A stretch of DNA of 64,000 nt from the NCBI GenBank assembly GCA_034440575.1, contig JAOTOL010001014.1:62001-126000 (forward strand), read 5' to 3'. Positions 44,992 through 57,064 of this stretch are shown piece after piece. The number at the start of each line of letters is the position of its first letter. Positions within the stretch are counted from its first letter, which is position 1. This DNA comes from Imbricaverruca yamaguchii (lineage: Eukaryota > Arthropoda > Thecostraca > Neoverrucidae). The translations under genes were made by a program, and so were the position numbers. The notes under the pieces are model-generated. The model was not told the DNA's origin. It saw nothing but the letters and a program-made list of their open reading frames with translations, and did no database searches.

Positions 44992-45590
44992 ATGGGGCCG
45001 GAGAAAATAGCTCTCAGTGACTTTCAGTCGTACGACGGCTCGCACGAACCGGACGATTTCTTCGAGCAGTGCTCGCGTCTCTCACCGCTTGGTGGCTTGG
45101 CTGGGGATCGTCTGTGATGCGCGATGGCCTCGAGATGCAGGGGAGCGGCCCTGGCAGTCATCAACTGCCTGGCGGTAGGAGAAGAAACTCTTTCTCTGAC
45201 AGCGATCAAGTCCGTACTCGATGCACATTGTGGGAAGCTGTGGCGTGGAGAGCGCCGTACAAGCTCTGGCTACGTGCACCAAGGGCGCCGTGACGGCGCA
45301 GGAATACGCCTCCAAGATTAAACTGCTGGTCCGACAGACGTGTCCCGAGTTTTTCGCTGAAGACTGCCGCATTGAGAAGGTGTGCACGCCGTCGTACCAA
45401 GCGGCCTTGTACCGGCACGTACTGGCTGGCGCGTCGGCGGACGACAAACGTCTTCTGCGAGCTATCACGTACGACGTGTGCGTGGCAGAGCTGCGAGGGA
45501 AGTCTCTGCAGAGCCACGAAACCAATGCGGTGATCGATCGTCGAATTCGATCGGTCAGGGCCGGACCCAGGCTCGGTAGCATTTCCTCAC
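44992..45590 (+). pseudogene. LTR-retroelement gag-like remnant
   Basis: The ATG at 44,992 begins a frame of the F-S-DG--EPDDFFEQ type, typical of gag starts in Ty3-like retrotransposons. It stops at 45,115. Similarity continues in other frames at 45,124-45,250 and 45,221-45,580 (AQEYASKIKLL...FF, then LYRHVLAGASADDKRLL). At least two frameshifts separate the parts. No zinc knuckle is visible; the 3' end runs into a protease-like piece. Gag-like assignment rests on motif pattern only. Confidence 0.55.
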
Positions 45591-45593
45591 ACC

Positions 45594-45998
45594 ATGAAGG
45601 TCCTTGGTACTTGCAGCCTGCCCATTAGTATTGCTAAATACGATTGTCTCCAGGAGCTGAAGTTTGTGTTCACAGTTATCGAGGGACTGGCTCATGGTTT
45701 GGTGTTTGGGAGGAATTTTCTGCAAGCAAACAATGCGGTACTGAACTGCTCTGTGTCAGGCCAGATTAAGGTTCTGTTGGTAAGGCCTGTACGAGTGCCA
45801 CTGCTTGCAACATCTGTCCCCCTTACATTGGCTAGCAGTATTAAGTTCCCCTCTGAAATCTCCAGTAGGAGCACTCGAGGAACTGACGCAAACAAATTAG
45901 AGCTGCCCCGCATTAATACGGAAGCTGCGAGGCGCAGCTTTCTGTATCGGGCGGCCAGCACGTGGAATAATAGGGTTCATGCTCAGGGGCGTATTTGA
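45594..45998 (+). pseudogene. Fused retropepsin C-terminal half and LINE RT tail
   Basis: The ATG frame of 134 codons has two unlike parts. Residues about 1-75 end with FTVIEGLAHGLVFGRNFL, matching the flap-to-C-terminal ILG-DFL region of retroelement aspartic proteases. The catalytic DTG half is absent. Residues about 85-130 contain RSTRG, then LELPRINTEAARRSFLYRAA and STWN. That is the C-terminal block following reverse transcriptase in CR1/L2/Jockey-group LINEs. The join falls near 45,840. The LINE part is followed by a 3' UTR and a TATGAC-type tail. Whether the fusion is one insertion into another or a template switch is open. Confidence 0.6.
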
Positions 45999-46180
45999 TG
46001 GCATGTTTTATCATTTTATCTCTTTTCATCGACGTTTTGCGTCATTTAGTGTTTTTCATAATTCGAGTTTCTCTTTTATCCTTGAACCATGTATTGACGC
46101 GAGTGGTGAAAAGCCATGGATATGGAGAACTCAATGCATGACTATGACTATATGACTATGGCTATGACTATGACGGGAAC
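45999..46180 (+). mobile_element. LINE 3' UTR and TATGAC tail
   Basis: A T-rich UTR is followed at 46,136-46,175 by imperfect ATGACTATGACTATATGACT repeats. Short tandem tails of this kind end many CR1/L2-like LINEs. Confidence 0.5.
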
Positions 46181-46884
46181 AGTGTTCTGTTCATCAGGCC
46201 AGATAAGGCTGTACACCCGCGGCGTGTTCACGTGTTGCGTCGGACAGCACGACAGCAGGCGCGTGGGCGACTCTGTCCGGCAAGTGTTCCCACAAGTGGA
46301 ACATCACCTATGAACATGGCGTATGTGTGTCTGTGTGGCTGTGCGTCGTGCTGAAATCCCACGGTAGGGAACCAGAAAACATTGACTCAAAGTATAAAAT
46401 ATAACGACAACACTGCCACGGCACAAGAGTTGTGGTCGGCCACACGTGTAAACAAACGACACACAACATAACAAAACGTCGGCTCAAGTGCTGCATTATC
46501 TGCCTTACGGTGGTCTGTGCGTGAAGCTTATCGGCAATAGCCGTACCTCGCTTGATCGGCAATAGCTATACTTTGTTCCGTCTTTACTTTGGCTGTAAGA
46601 TATAGTCAGAAGGCGATGATTCCATTAAGAAGCTTCCAGATCTGGTAGCTGGTGGTCTGGATAGGACCGGTCTGATCTGATCATCAGATCACCAACACCA
46701 GCTTAGCCCATGTGGTCACCAACACCAGCCTAACCAGTCGGTAATCCACGGCAGACATCGGTCACCATCACCAACCTGACCAGTCGGTAATCCACGGCAG
46801 GCAGCGGTCCAACATCAACACCAACAACACCAACACCAGCCTAACCCGGCCCGGTAAACCGGTGATGTTCGTAAGCCTGGTAAG
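46181..46884. other. Unique sequence with short duplications
   Basis: A 46-bp direct duplication (CAGTCGGTAATCCACGGCAG repeated at about 46,734 and 46,780) and CACCAACACCAGCC words. A GATCTGATCATCAGATC near-palindrome lies at about 46,673. Confidence 0.45.
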
Positions 46885-47097
46885 CCGGTGAGCCGGCAGG
46901 CTTGGTGAGCCGGCAGGCTTGGTGAGCCGGCAGGCTTGGTGAGCCGGCAGGCTTGGTGAGCCGGCAGGCTTGGTGAGCCGGCAGGCTTGGTGAGCCGGCT
47001 TGGTGAGCCGGCAGGCTTGGTGAGCCGGCAGGCTTGGTGAGCCGGCAGGCTTGGTGAGCCGGCAGGCTTGGTGAGCCGGCAGGCTTGGTGAGCCGGT
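46885..47097. repeat. 17-bp minisatellite
   Basis: About 12-13 copies of GAGCCGGCAGGCTTGGT, one unit shortened near 46,995. A relaxed GCCGGTGAGCC/AAGCCGG context flanks both sides. Confidence 0.95.
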
Positions 47098-49244
47098 GAG
47101 GCTGGCACGTCTTGCAGGTGGGTGGTGCTGGTATGCGTGGTAAGCCGGAGCTCATGGCATCGCTCCATGGATCGATTCAGCCGACACCATAAGCCAACAC
47201 CAACGCCCGCGAGCGGCGATCTCTTCCGAGACGGTGCCGATGCCGGTGCCGGTGCCGGTACCGGTTCCGGTTCCGGAACAGTCACGGCAGGTGAAGGCTG
47301 GATAGCAACACCAGCCTGTGATCATGACCCTGAGATGATGCACTGCCACCCCTTCCACCTCCCCCTTATGGTGCGGATGTAACACTCTACACTCACGACA
47401 TTGTTCAGATATCTGATTCCTTGTTCCAAGAATCAGATAACCAGAAGGAGGCTACGGCAAGGACACGATACAATGTGTCAGCCACACCCTGATCTGTCTT
47501 TCTGGTGGCATTGATATCCAGATATGTCTATCTGGTCTGGTATGTCTGTCTGACATCCTGGTCTCTCCGCACAGGCACAGTCAGGAATGTCGTCCCACCC
47601 CCGTAGCGACCAAAAATACATCTAAATAAATATTTTTGGCGCGAAGCCCCCAGAAGCCATCTGCTTTATTACATTTTTTGTCAGCGCCCGTTCACGACGA
47701 AAAGACGCCACCTCAACATGCTTGAGTTCACCCCTCCCATGTTCCACAATTTTTCTGCCAAAGACGTCGATCTTGGAACTTTCACAGTGGTGCCTCTCCA
47801 AGGAAATAGCGCTATTCCAGACAAGTGCTGCCCCCTCGCCCTCCCTTACCCCTAACCCTCCCCTCCCCCTCCCCACTCCCCCTCGAAAATTTCTGGATCC
47901 ATCTCTGCTACAGTTTTCCCAAATTAATGCGTGCAGTTTTGGCGCGCATCTTCAATTGCCTGAAACCTCCATTTTAACGCAATGGGGCAGCTAATGTTCT
48001 CAACAAGATTGTGCCACCAAGCAATTGCACGTGATCTGGCACATCTGCTCTGGACGGGTATTTGTTGCACCTCTGTCGCCAGGTGGTCCTGTTACGGGAT
48101 GGTTCTGCTGGGCTCCATGTAGTCCTGTTACGTGAGGATTCTGCTGGGCCATCAGGTAGATAGGAAGAACCTCCCTCCAACTCCCCCTCCCCAACCCCAC
48201 CCCACCCCGCCACCAACCCCGAAACTTCGAAGACGACCCATCCGATTGCATCGCGGAAAACGGAACATCTGGAAATATGCCAGCCTTCAACTACATTTCA
48301 TAATCGATTCGATTCTCATATTCGTTGTAATCCTACAGCCAACGAAACGATTTTCAGCTGAAAATAAAACACGTGAATTTTGATGAATCATCCGGGAATT
48401 CAGGGCTTATATAGTGGATGAATTATTTCAAGATGTATTCTGTCTATATCATGTCCATAATGGAAACCACATATCAATATTATGGCATTTGCATTGCATT
48501 TGCATTATAAATCATCCACGCCTGATTTAGAACTTTTGTGGAAGACCACATTCTTCACCAAATTTCTTCAACCACATTCTTCAGCAAGTCAAATCTTATT
48601 CAGAGGAGTCCGGGATATGAGTATAATGGCTTTCTCACAGTCCGATATACCTAAGCCTGAATTAAACCAGCGGAGCACTAAACATTGGCAGCGGAGGGAA
48701 AATGTTCCGTTAAAAAATCGTCGCCTCGTGCTTCCGTTCATAAAAATATATGTACAGCGTTCTTCAAACACGGTACAACTCTCGCTGAAGACATCCGAAA
48801 GCTGGCTGGGTTGTATTGCTGCACTTGTGTGCAAGAAGATAGCTGCATCTGCTTTGCACTTAATCGCCGGGTATCACTTGATGTTTCTGTGACTCAGACT
48901 TCACCGGAGTTGAAGTTCTTTCTTCAGTGTTTCCCCATCTTTCGACCGTTATTTTCATCGGGAATTAGAGATCAACAATTCTGAGTAATGATCTGAGATG
49001 GAGAACATTGTATCGCACAAAGCTGATGACAAATCTCTCTCTTCTGTTCGATGTCAGCCTGTGCTTATCGACGGCATCGTCGGCGGATTAGTCTGAGCGC
49101 TCAGGAGCCCATTCCGACAGGTATTGGCTCCCTAGATCCCTACATCACAACGAGCGTCGCCACCACTGAAGTTCGCGCGATCAGGACTCAGCTCCGGCCC
49201 TGCCGGTCGCTGCTTTCCGTGCCCAGAGACGTCAGCCATGTATT
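47098..49244. other. Unique sequence, no gene recognised
   Basis: It contains a GGTGCCGGTACCGGTTCCGG simple region (47,235-47,275) and a hairpin TATCTGATTC...GAATCAGATA (47,410-47,439). C-rich CCCTCCCC runs (47,850-47,885, 48,180-48,215) are also present. Frames at 48,482-48,892 and 48,685-48,984 overlap in different registers and are unassigned. Confidence 0.4.
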
Positions 49245-49710
49245 TGGCGCCGACACCAAATGGAGCGTACCACTCGGCTCACCTTAGGCCGACACCAAAT
49301 GGAGCGTGCCACTCCGCTCACCTTAGGCCGACACCAAATGGAGCGTGCCACTCCGCTCACCTTAGGCCGACACCAAATGGAGCGTACCACTCCGCTCACC
49401 TTAGGCCGACACCAAATGGAGCGTACCACTCGGCTCACCTTAGGCCGACACCAAATGGATGCGTACCACTCGCTCACCTTAGGCCGACACCAATGGCGTC
49501 CGCTCACCTTAGGCCGACACCAAATGGAGCGTACCACTCGGCTCACCTTAGGCCGACACCAAATGGAGCGTACACCGCACCTTAGGCCGAACCAAATGGA
49601 GCGTACCACTCCACTCACCTTAGGCCGACACCAGATGGAGCGTGCCACTCCGCTCACCTTAGGCCGACACCAAATGGAGCGTACCACTCCGCTCACCTTA
49701 GGCTGACACC
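49245..49710. repeat. 39-bp minisatellite
   Basis: About 12 copies of CACCTTAGGCCGACACCAAA then TGGAGCGTACCACTCCGCT. Three units near 49,470-49,590 are damaged. The period is a multiple of three, giving artefact frames. It is related to the neighbouring 34-bp array. Confidence 0.95.
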
Positions 49711-49784
49711 AGATTTTCCAGCCTTAGCATTCCCAGAGGCGTGAGCCGCGTATCTGACCCCGCTGCCAAACCGAGCGGGCCACT

Positions 49785-51165
49785 GCGCCACCCTGAGCCG
49801 ACATCTGACAGTGGGGCTGCGCCACCCTGAGCCGACATCGGACAGTGGAGCTGCGCCACCCTGAGCCGACGTCGGACAGTGGAGCTGCGCCACCCTGAGC
49901 CGACATCTGACAGTGGAGCTGCGCCACCCTGAGCCGACGTCAGACAGTGGAGCTGCGCCACCCTGAGCCGACGTCAGACAGTGGAGCTGCGCCACCCTGA
50001 GCCGACGTCAGACAGTGGAGCTGCGCCACCCTGAGCCGACGTCTGACAGTGGAGCTGCGCCACCCTGAGCCGACATCTGACAGTGGAGCTGCGCCACCCT
50101 GAGCCGACATCTGACAGTAGAGCTGCGCCACCCTGAGCCGACATCTGACAGTGGAGCTGCGCCACCCTGAGCCGGCGTCGGACAGTGGAGCTGCGCCACC
50201 CTGAGCCGACATCGGACAGTGGGGCTGGACGTCGACAGTGGAGCTGCGCCACCCTGAGCCGACATCTGACAGTGGAGCTGCGCCACCCTGAGCCGACATC
50301 AGACAGTGGAGCTGCGCCACCCTGAGCCGACGTCAGACAGTGGAGCTGCGCCACCCTGAGCGGACTCAGACAGTGGAGCTGCGCCACCCTGAGCCGACGT
50401 CGGACAGTGGAGCTGCGCCACCCTAGAGCCGACCTGCCAGACAGTGGAGCTGCGCCACCCTGAGCCGACGTCAGACAGTGGAGCTGCGCCACCCTGAGCC
50501 GACGTCAGACAGTGGAGCTGCGCCACCCTGAGCCGACGTCAGACAGTGGAGCTGCGCCACCCTGAGCCGACGTCAGACAGTGGAGCTGCGCCACCCTGAG
50601 CCGACATCTGACAGTAGAGCTGCGCCACCCTGAGCCGACATCGGACAGTGGAGCTGCGCCACCCTGAGCCGACATCAGACAGTGGAGCTGCGCCACCCTG
50701 AGCCGACGTCAGACAGTGGAGCTGCGCCACCCTGAGCCGACGTCAGACAGTGGAGCTGCGCCACCCTGAGCCGACGTCAGACAGTGGAGCTGCGCCACCC
50801 TGAGCCGACGTCTGACAGTGGGGCTGCGCCACCCTGAGCCGACGTCAGACAGTGGAGCTGCGCCACCCTGAGCCGACGTCAGACAGTGGAGCTGCGCCAC
50901 CCTGAGCTGAAGTCAGACAGTAGAGCTGCGCCACCCTGAGCTGAAGTCAGACAGTAGAGCTGCGCCACCCTGAGACGGCGTCAGACAGTAGAGCTGCGCC
51001 ACCCTGAGCCGACGTCAGACAGTGGAGCTGCGCCACCCTGAGACGACGTCAGACAGTGGGGCTGCGCCACCCTGAGCCGACATCAGACAGTGGAGCTGCG
51101 CCACCCTGAGCCGACATCTGACAGTGGAGCTGCGCCACCCTGAGCCGACATCTGACAGTGGAGCT
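49785..51165. repeat. 34-bp minisatellite
   Basis: About 40 copies of CACCCTGAGCCGAC(A/G)TC then (A/T)GACAGTGGAGCTGCGC. Variable positions are ACATCT/ACGTCA. A diverged variant with CTGAAGTCAGACAGTAG occupies 50,905-50,990. Confidence 0.95.
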
Positions 51166-51445
51166 GTCCGTGGTGGAGCCGCGCGCGATGACGTCACGGC
51201 CAGCTGGACGGCAGCTGGCAGCTGGCGGCGGGGAGCCGGGGGCTGCGCGCCGCCCGCCGGCCGAGCCGCTGGATTGCGGATGAGGTGTGGCTGAGCTGTT
51301 GTGACGTCACCGTCGGCTGTCGCCGCGGCCGGCCAGGCTGTGCGGTGCTGCTGATGTCATGTGCAACTGGTGTCATGGCACGGACGGCTTCGCGCTGATC
51401 CAGCCGACCCGCTCGGCGTCCCTCCCCCGACGCCCCCCCTGGCAC
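51166..51445. promoter_or_regulatory. CpG-rich block with two full CRE sites
   Basis: A GC-rich, CpG-rich stretch with TGACGTCA at 51,189-51,196 and 51,302-51,309, and several CAGCTG words. It looks like a CpG-island promoter, but no downstream gene is identified, so this is only a candidate. Confidence 0.35.
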
Positions 51446-51954
51446 CGCGCAACTAATTGTTGCCGGTTGGAGACGGATGGAGACAGCAACAGAGGCGGAA
51501 AGAGAGATGGACGGGAGATGGTGAGCTATCTCGGAGAGCAACGAAATTCCGAAGTCCAGCGAAAATTACTGTTCCAGGAAAATACACATCCTTGAGTTTT
51601 GAACGGTACGGGAATTATTGGGGAGTAGAGGGCTGAAAAAAAATTAACTGAGAGAGCGGGGTAAATTCTCCAAAAATATGCGCGAAAATCAGTATTCCTC
51701 CAGATTAACCGATATTGTTCCTAAACATGAAGAACTTTTCGACCACAGATACGGAGCGTGGGGGCGGTTGGTGGGGGGGGGGGCAGGTGTCCTTCCAGTA
51801 AGTGTGTCATTGGCGTCCTTACTGAAGAGAATCGTGACTACACAGCCTTGGTCTGCCAGTACGCGGCATTTGTGCATATCTGAAGAGGTCATTTATCCAG
51901 CTTCCAAACTACCGTGCATAATAAGCATGCATGGCATAGGCAGGCATGCCGGGC
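51446..51954. other. Unique sequence
   Basis: Includes a run of 11 or more G near 51,772. The frame at 51,678-52,007 is unassigned. Confidence 0.35.
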
Positions 51955-52232
51955 AACTGACGCAAGTGAACATACCTGACATGAGTGAACATGCCTGGCA
52001 TAAGTGAACATGCCTGGTATAAGTGAGCTGAGCCTGGCATAAGTGAGCATGCCTGACACAAGTGAGCATGCCTTGAATAAATAAACATACCTGGCATAAG
52101 TGAGCATGCCCGGCATAAGTGAACATACCTGGAATAAGTGAACGTAATTGGCATCAATGAGCATACCGGGCATAAGTGAACATGCTTGGCGTAAGTGAGC
52201 ATAATTGGCATAAGTGAGCATACCAGGCATGT
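51955..52232. repeat. 19-bp minisatellite, diverged
   Basis: About 14 copies of CATGCCTGGCATAAGTGAA with one to three changes each. Confidence 0.9.
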
Positions 52233-52304
52233 CTCATATTGACGCAGACGGGTATGTTCGGACGCTGCCGGTGTGGTCAGCGACCACATTCGCTGTCCGA
52301 CTCT

Positions 52305-52920
52305 CTGCAGCCACCTTGCCCGCGGCATGTCGGAAGAGTGCAGGACCCCACAGCCACCTTGCCCGCGGCATGTCGGAAGAGTGCAGGATCTCACAGCCAC
52401 CTTGCCCGCGGCATGTCGGAAGAGTGCTGGACCCCTCAGCCACCTTGCCCGCGGCATGTCGGAAGAGTCAGACCACCTTGCCGCGGCATGTCGGAAGAGT
52501 GCAGGACAGCCACCTTGCCGCGGCATGTCGGAAGAGTGCTCACAGCCACCTTGCCGGGATGTCGGAAGAGTGCAGGATCCCACAGCCACCTGCCGCGGGT
52601 CGGAAGGTCCTCACAGCCACCTTGCCCGCGGCATGTCGGAAGAGTGCAGGACCCCACAGCCACCTTGGCCGCGGCATGTCGGAAGAGTGCAGGATCTCAC
52701 AGCCACCTTGGCCGCGGCATGTCGGAAGAGTGCAGGATCTCACAGCCACCTTGGCCGCGGCATGTCGGAAGAGTGCAGGATCTCACAGCCACCTTGGCCG
52801 CGGCATGTCGGAAGAGTGCAGGATCCCACAGCCACCTTGGCCGCGGCATGTCGGAAGAGTGCAGGATCTCACAGCCACCTTGGCCGCGGCATGTCGGAAG
52901 AGTGCTGGACCCGACAGCCA
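52305..52920. repeat. 43-bp minisatellite
   Basis: About 14 copies of CACAGCCACCTTGGCCGCGG then CATGTCGGAAGAGTGCAGGA. Left units read TTGCCCGCGG and right units TTGGCCGCGG, with a damaged middle (52,455-52,620). Confidence 0.95.
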
Positions 52921-52924
52921 CGTG

Positions 52925-53764
52925 ATATGATGCGTAATGCGTACATCTTCACGTGTGAATGTACCACCGTAATAAGAGTTAAAAACATCTAACTGCGATC
53001 TTGGGTTCCTGGGAAATGTGACGCAAGATGGTAGAATCTTGATAAATGCAGGCTGACCTCAGTGGTAACACTATTTCTGAGTACTCTCAATGGGTGTTTT
53101 AAGGGTGCCGGTGCACGCACCAGGATATCATGGCATGTCAACGTGCCTCCTCATGGAAAGATGACGCCCCTGTGCTTGGAAATATGCGCTGATCGAGTGA
53201 TACTCGAGTACACCGCGTTCCTCTCGATATATTCAGCCGAAGACACATCCCTCAATAATGGGCGCTACATCACCAATGTAGTCGATGCACCCCAAAGCCC
53301 TAATAACTAACTAACTTCCCTCAATAGGAAAGCCGCTCTTTCCGGAACACTGAAGTGCACCTCTTTATCAACGAAATTGGTTTACAGCAGCGGAAATTGC
53401 GTCTTTCTGGGAGAACACTGGAGTACACTCCTAAACCGTTGAAAGTGTTTAACCGGTGGCGCCTCTGCGTTGAAGTGCCAACATTCGAGCTTGGTGCCGC
53501 CATCCACCCGATTACAATGCCTGAGTCTGCCCCTGATATGTCTCACACCACTCACCGATGCAATCAATTGCCACGCATGGCTATTTGGGCACATACAAAC
53601 TGCTATCTGTCGAACAGCTGTATATCATGAGACGAAATGTCTTCGTCAGATTTTCTCCATTACCAAAGGTGCTGTTTATCGCTGTGCCATGCGTGCTCCG
53701 TATTCGAATGTTGCGTGAAGATATATTTGTGTAGTCATGATGCTTCCCTTCCTCCTATATATGA
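52925..53764. other. Unique sequence, no gene recognised
   Basis: Short frames at 53,062-53,310 and 53,355-53,718 are unassigned. No repeat seen. Confidence 0.4.
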
Positions 53765-55290
53765 CTATATGGCGGGGTTCAGAATGTGCCGAGGTGGCAG
53801 TAGCCCCTAGACGGAGGACAATGACGATAGTAGCCTACCCTCCGTTCTATATATGACTATGAGGGTGCAATATGTGCCGAGGTGACAGTACCCTACCCTC
53901 CGTCCTATATATGACTATGAGGGTGCAATATGTGCCGAGGTGACAGTAGCCTACCCTCCGTCCTATATATGACTATGAGGGTGCAATATGTGCCGAGGTG
54001 ACAGTACCTACCCTCCGTCCTATATATGGCTATGAGGGTGCAATATGTGCCGAGGTGGCAGTAGCCTACCCTCCGTTCTATATATGACTATGAGGGTGCA
54101 ATATGTGCCGAGGTGACAGTAGCCTACCCTCCGTCCTATATATGACTATGAGGGTGCAATATGTGCCGAGGTGACAGTACCCTACCCTCCGTCCTATATA
54201 TGACTATGAGGGTGCAATATGTGCCGAGGTGACAGTAGCCTACCCTCCGTCCTATATATGACTATGAGGGTGCAATATGTGAGCGCCCCGAAGGAGGATG
54301 ATGACGACAGTACCCTACCCTCCGTCCTATATATGACTATGAGGGTGCAATATGTGCCGAGGTGACAGTAGCCTACCCTCCGTCCTATATATGACTATGA
54401 GGGTGCAATATGTGCCGAGGTGACAGTACCCTACCCTCCGTCCTATATATGACTATGGGGTGCAATATGTACGAGGTGACAGTACCCTCCGTCCTATATA
54501 TGACTATGAGGGTGCAATATGTGCCGAGGTGACAGTACCCTACCCTCCGTCCTATATATGACTATGAGGGTGCAATATGTGCCGAGGTGACAGTACCCTA
54601 CCCTCCGTCCTATATATGACTATGAGGGTGCAATATGTGCCGAGGTGACAGTACCCTACCCTCCGTCCTATATATGACTATGAGGGTGCAATATGTGCCG
54701 AGGTAACAGTACCCTCCGTCCTATATATGACTATGAGGGTGCAATATGTGCCGAGGTGACAGTACCCTACCCTCCGTCCTATATATGACTATGAGGGTGC
54801 AATATGTGCCGAGGTGACAGTACCCTACCCTCCGTCCTACATATGACTATGAGGGTGCAATATGCGCGGAGGTGGCAGTAGCCTACCCTCCGTCCTATAT
54901 ATGGCTATGAGGGTGCAATGTGTACCGAGGTAACAGTACCCTCCGTCCTATATATGACTATGAGGGTGCAATATGTGCCGAGGTGACAGTACCCTACCCT
55001 CCGTCCTATATATGACTATGAGGGTGCAATATGTGCCGAGGTGGCAGCAGCCCCAGAAGGAGGATGATGACGACAGTACCCTACCCTCCGTCCTATATAT
55101 GACTATGAGGGTGAGTCTCGTCCTGTATATGGCTATGAGGGTGCAATATTGCCGAGGTGACAGTACCTCCGTCTATATTCTATGAGGGTGCAATATGCGC
55201 CGAGGGTGACGACATTACCCTACCCTCCGTCCTATATATGGCTATGAGGGTGCAATATGCGCGGAGGTGGCAGCAGCCCCAGAAGGAGGA
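53765..55290. repeat. 58-bp minisatellite
   Basis: About 26 copies of a 58-bp unit: CCTACCCTCCGTCCTATATA, TGACTATGAGGGTGCAATAT, GTGCCGAGGTGACAGTAC. Some units carry an extra AGAAGGAGGATGATGACGAC (for example near 54,285, 55,054 and 55,275). Every unit contains a TATATA core. Confidence 0.95.
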
Positions 55291-55524
55291 TGATGACGTT
55301 CGCCTTGAGCCGGCTTAGCGGCCGGATGCGGCAGGTTTTGAAGGGGGCGGCGAGCGACGGCAGAGTCCAGTTTCCAGTTGGGTGCAGGGGGCCGTCCCGG
55401 CACATGCCGTGTACCGGAGCCGCACTGTTGTGATCAGACTGGCGTCAGTGTGAGGAGCCGCGGGTCGGGCAGTGTCGTCGGTCGTCTGCTTGACTGAAGC
55501 GGCCGAGGTGTGATCCGGTGTGCG
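55291..55524. other. GC-rich spacer
   Basis: Unique GC-rich sequence between two arrays; no gene recognised. Confidence 0.35.
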
Positions 55525-56195
55525 GGAATTCCGTGGTAGAGTTATCTGCCGGGTCAATCATCGCGAAACTCCGTGGCAGGGTGAGTTGTCTGTCGGGTCA
55601 ATCATCGCGGAACTCCGTGGCGGGGTGAGTTGTCTGCCGGGTCAATCATCGCGGAACTCCGCGGCAGGGTGAGTTGTCTGCCGGGTCCATCAGCGCGGAA
55701 CTCCGCGGCAGGGTGAGTTGTTTGCCGGGTCCATCAGCGCGGAACTCCGCGGCAGGGTGAGTTGTCTGCCGGGTCCATCATCGCGGAACTCCGCGGCAGG
55801 GTGAGTTGTCTGCCGGGTCAATCATCGCGGAACTCCGCGGCGGAGTGAGTTGTCTGGGGTCATCAGGCGGAACTCCGTGCGGATAGTTTGCCGGTTGGTA
55901 TCACGCGGAACTCCGCGGCAGGGTGAGTTGTCTGCCGGGTCAATCACGCGGAACTCCGTGGCGGGGTGAGTTGTTGCCGGGTCATGCGGAACGTGGCGGG
56001 GGGTTGTTGCGGTCAGCGCGGAACTCCGTGGCGGAGTGAGTTGTTTGCCGGGTCCATCAGTGCGGAACTCCGCGGCGGGGTGAGTTGTCTGTCGGGTCCA
56101 TCATCGCGGAACTCCGCGGCAGGGTGAGTTGTCTGCCGGTTCCATCATCGCGGAACTCCGCGGCGGGGTGAGTTGTCTGCCGGGTCAATCAGCGC
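55525..56195. repeat. 44-bp minisatellite with GGTGAGT in each unit
   Basis: About 15 copies of TCATCGCGGAACTCCGCGGC then AGGGTGAGTTGTCTGCCGGG. The middle (55,855-56,010) is eroded. Each intact unit holds a consensus splice-donor-like GGTGAGT and a CCGCGG palindrome. Confidence 0.95.
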
Positions 56196-56344
56196 GCTAC
56201 AGCGCTCAGGCTTCCCGGCCGCATCTTCACTACTCATGTCGTTAATTGCATCGCAGCAAATGCGGGTCATGCGCGAAATGTCACGCGATATTATGAAGTT
56301 TCACTGAGAGCGATTGTGCATGAGGCCGCGGTGGCACCAGTCCT

Positions 56345-56398
56345 GAATTCAGTGGACTTCAGTGGACTTCAGTGGATTTCAGTGGACTTCAGTGGACT
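56345..56398. repeat. 10-bp repeat AGTGGACTTC
   Basis: Five copies with one substitution. Confidence 0.9.
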
Positions 56399-57060
56399 AT
56401 CCGTGGCTCGCACGCGGTGTTTCACCACCGTCCCCAGCGCATTGTGATTGCAACCTCCTGCAGTTGCAAACAGAAGTATCTGTTAGCTTGATTCATTTCG
56501 TGATAGTGAAATTAAACAGAGACGAGTACCTTGCTTTGGACAAGATCTTGCGATATATATTTCATTTGAAGCCTTTATATTTTTGTTTGGCTTTCGTGGT
56601 GTGACCAAAGGCCACGTGGGGAAAAAGAAATGTCAAATATACTCGTGAAATTCACCAGAAAATGCAGATGTGTACTGACAGCAATCGTCAGAGTAATCCT
56701 CATTATCTACGATAATCTTGATGTATCCTAGACCATCTTTGGATGCATAGGTCAGAGGTCAGGTCTGGTCAGTTTGGCAATCACATAGGTCAGGCCTGAT
56801 CAATATGGTAATCACATAGGCCGGGGTCGGGCCTCGTCAGTATAGGAATCACACTGTTGAAAATTGTGACGTGCCCCAAATCATCATTGTCCAGCAATCT
56901 GTTCAGGAAAGGAATGAAGCTAATTTAAATGTTCTATGTACGTTTAATCAAGACAAATATGAAGTTGTGTGAAAGGTCTGCCTAGCTCACATGATTTTAT
57001 AGTTTTTTAATTGCGCGTCAATATTATCATATAACAAAACATTAGCGATAGCAGCGAATT
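56399..57060. other. Unique sequence with a short 48-bp repeat
   Basis: About two and a half copies of an ATCACATAGGTCAGG-type segment lie at 56,745-56,852. Nothing coding is recognised. Confidence 0.4.
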
Positions 57061-57064
57061 CCTC

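Noticed and set aside
47722..47994. Proline/leucine-rich frame near C-rich runs
   Set aside because: Low-complexity composition, an overlapping opposite-strand frame and no recognisable domain.
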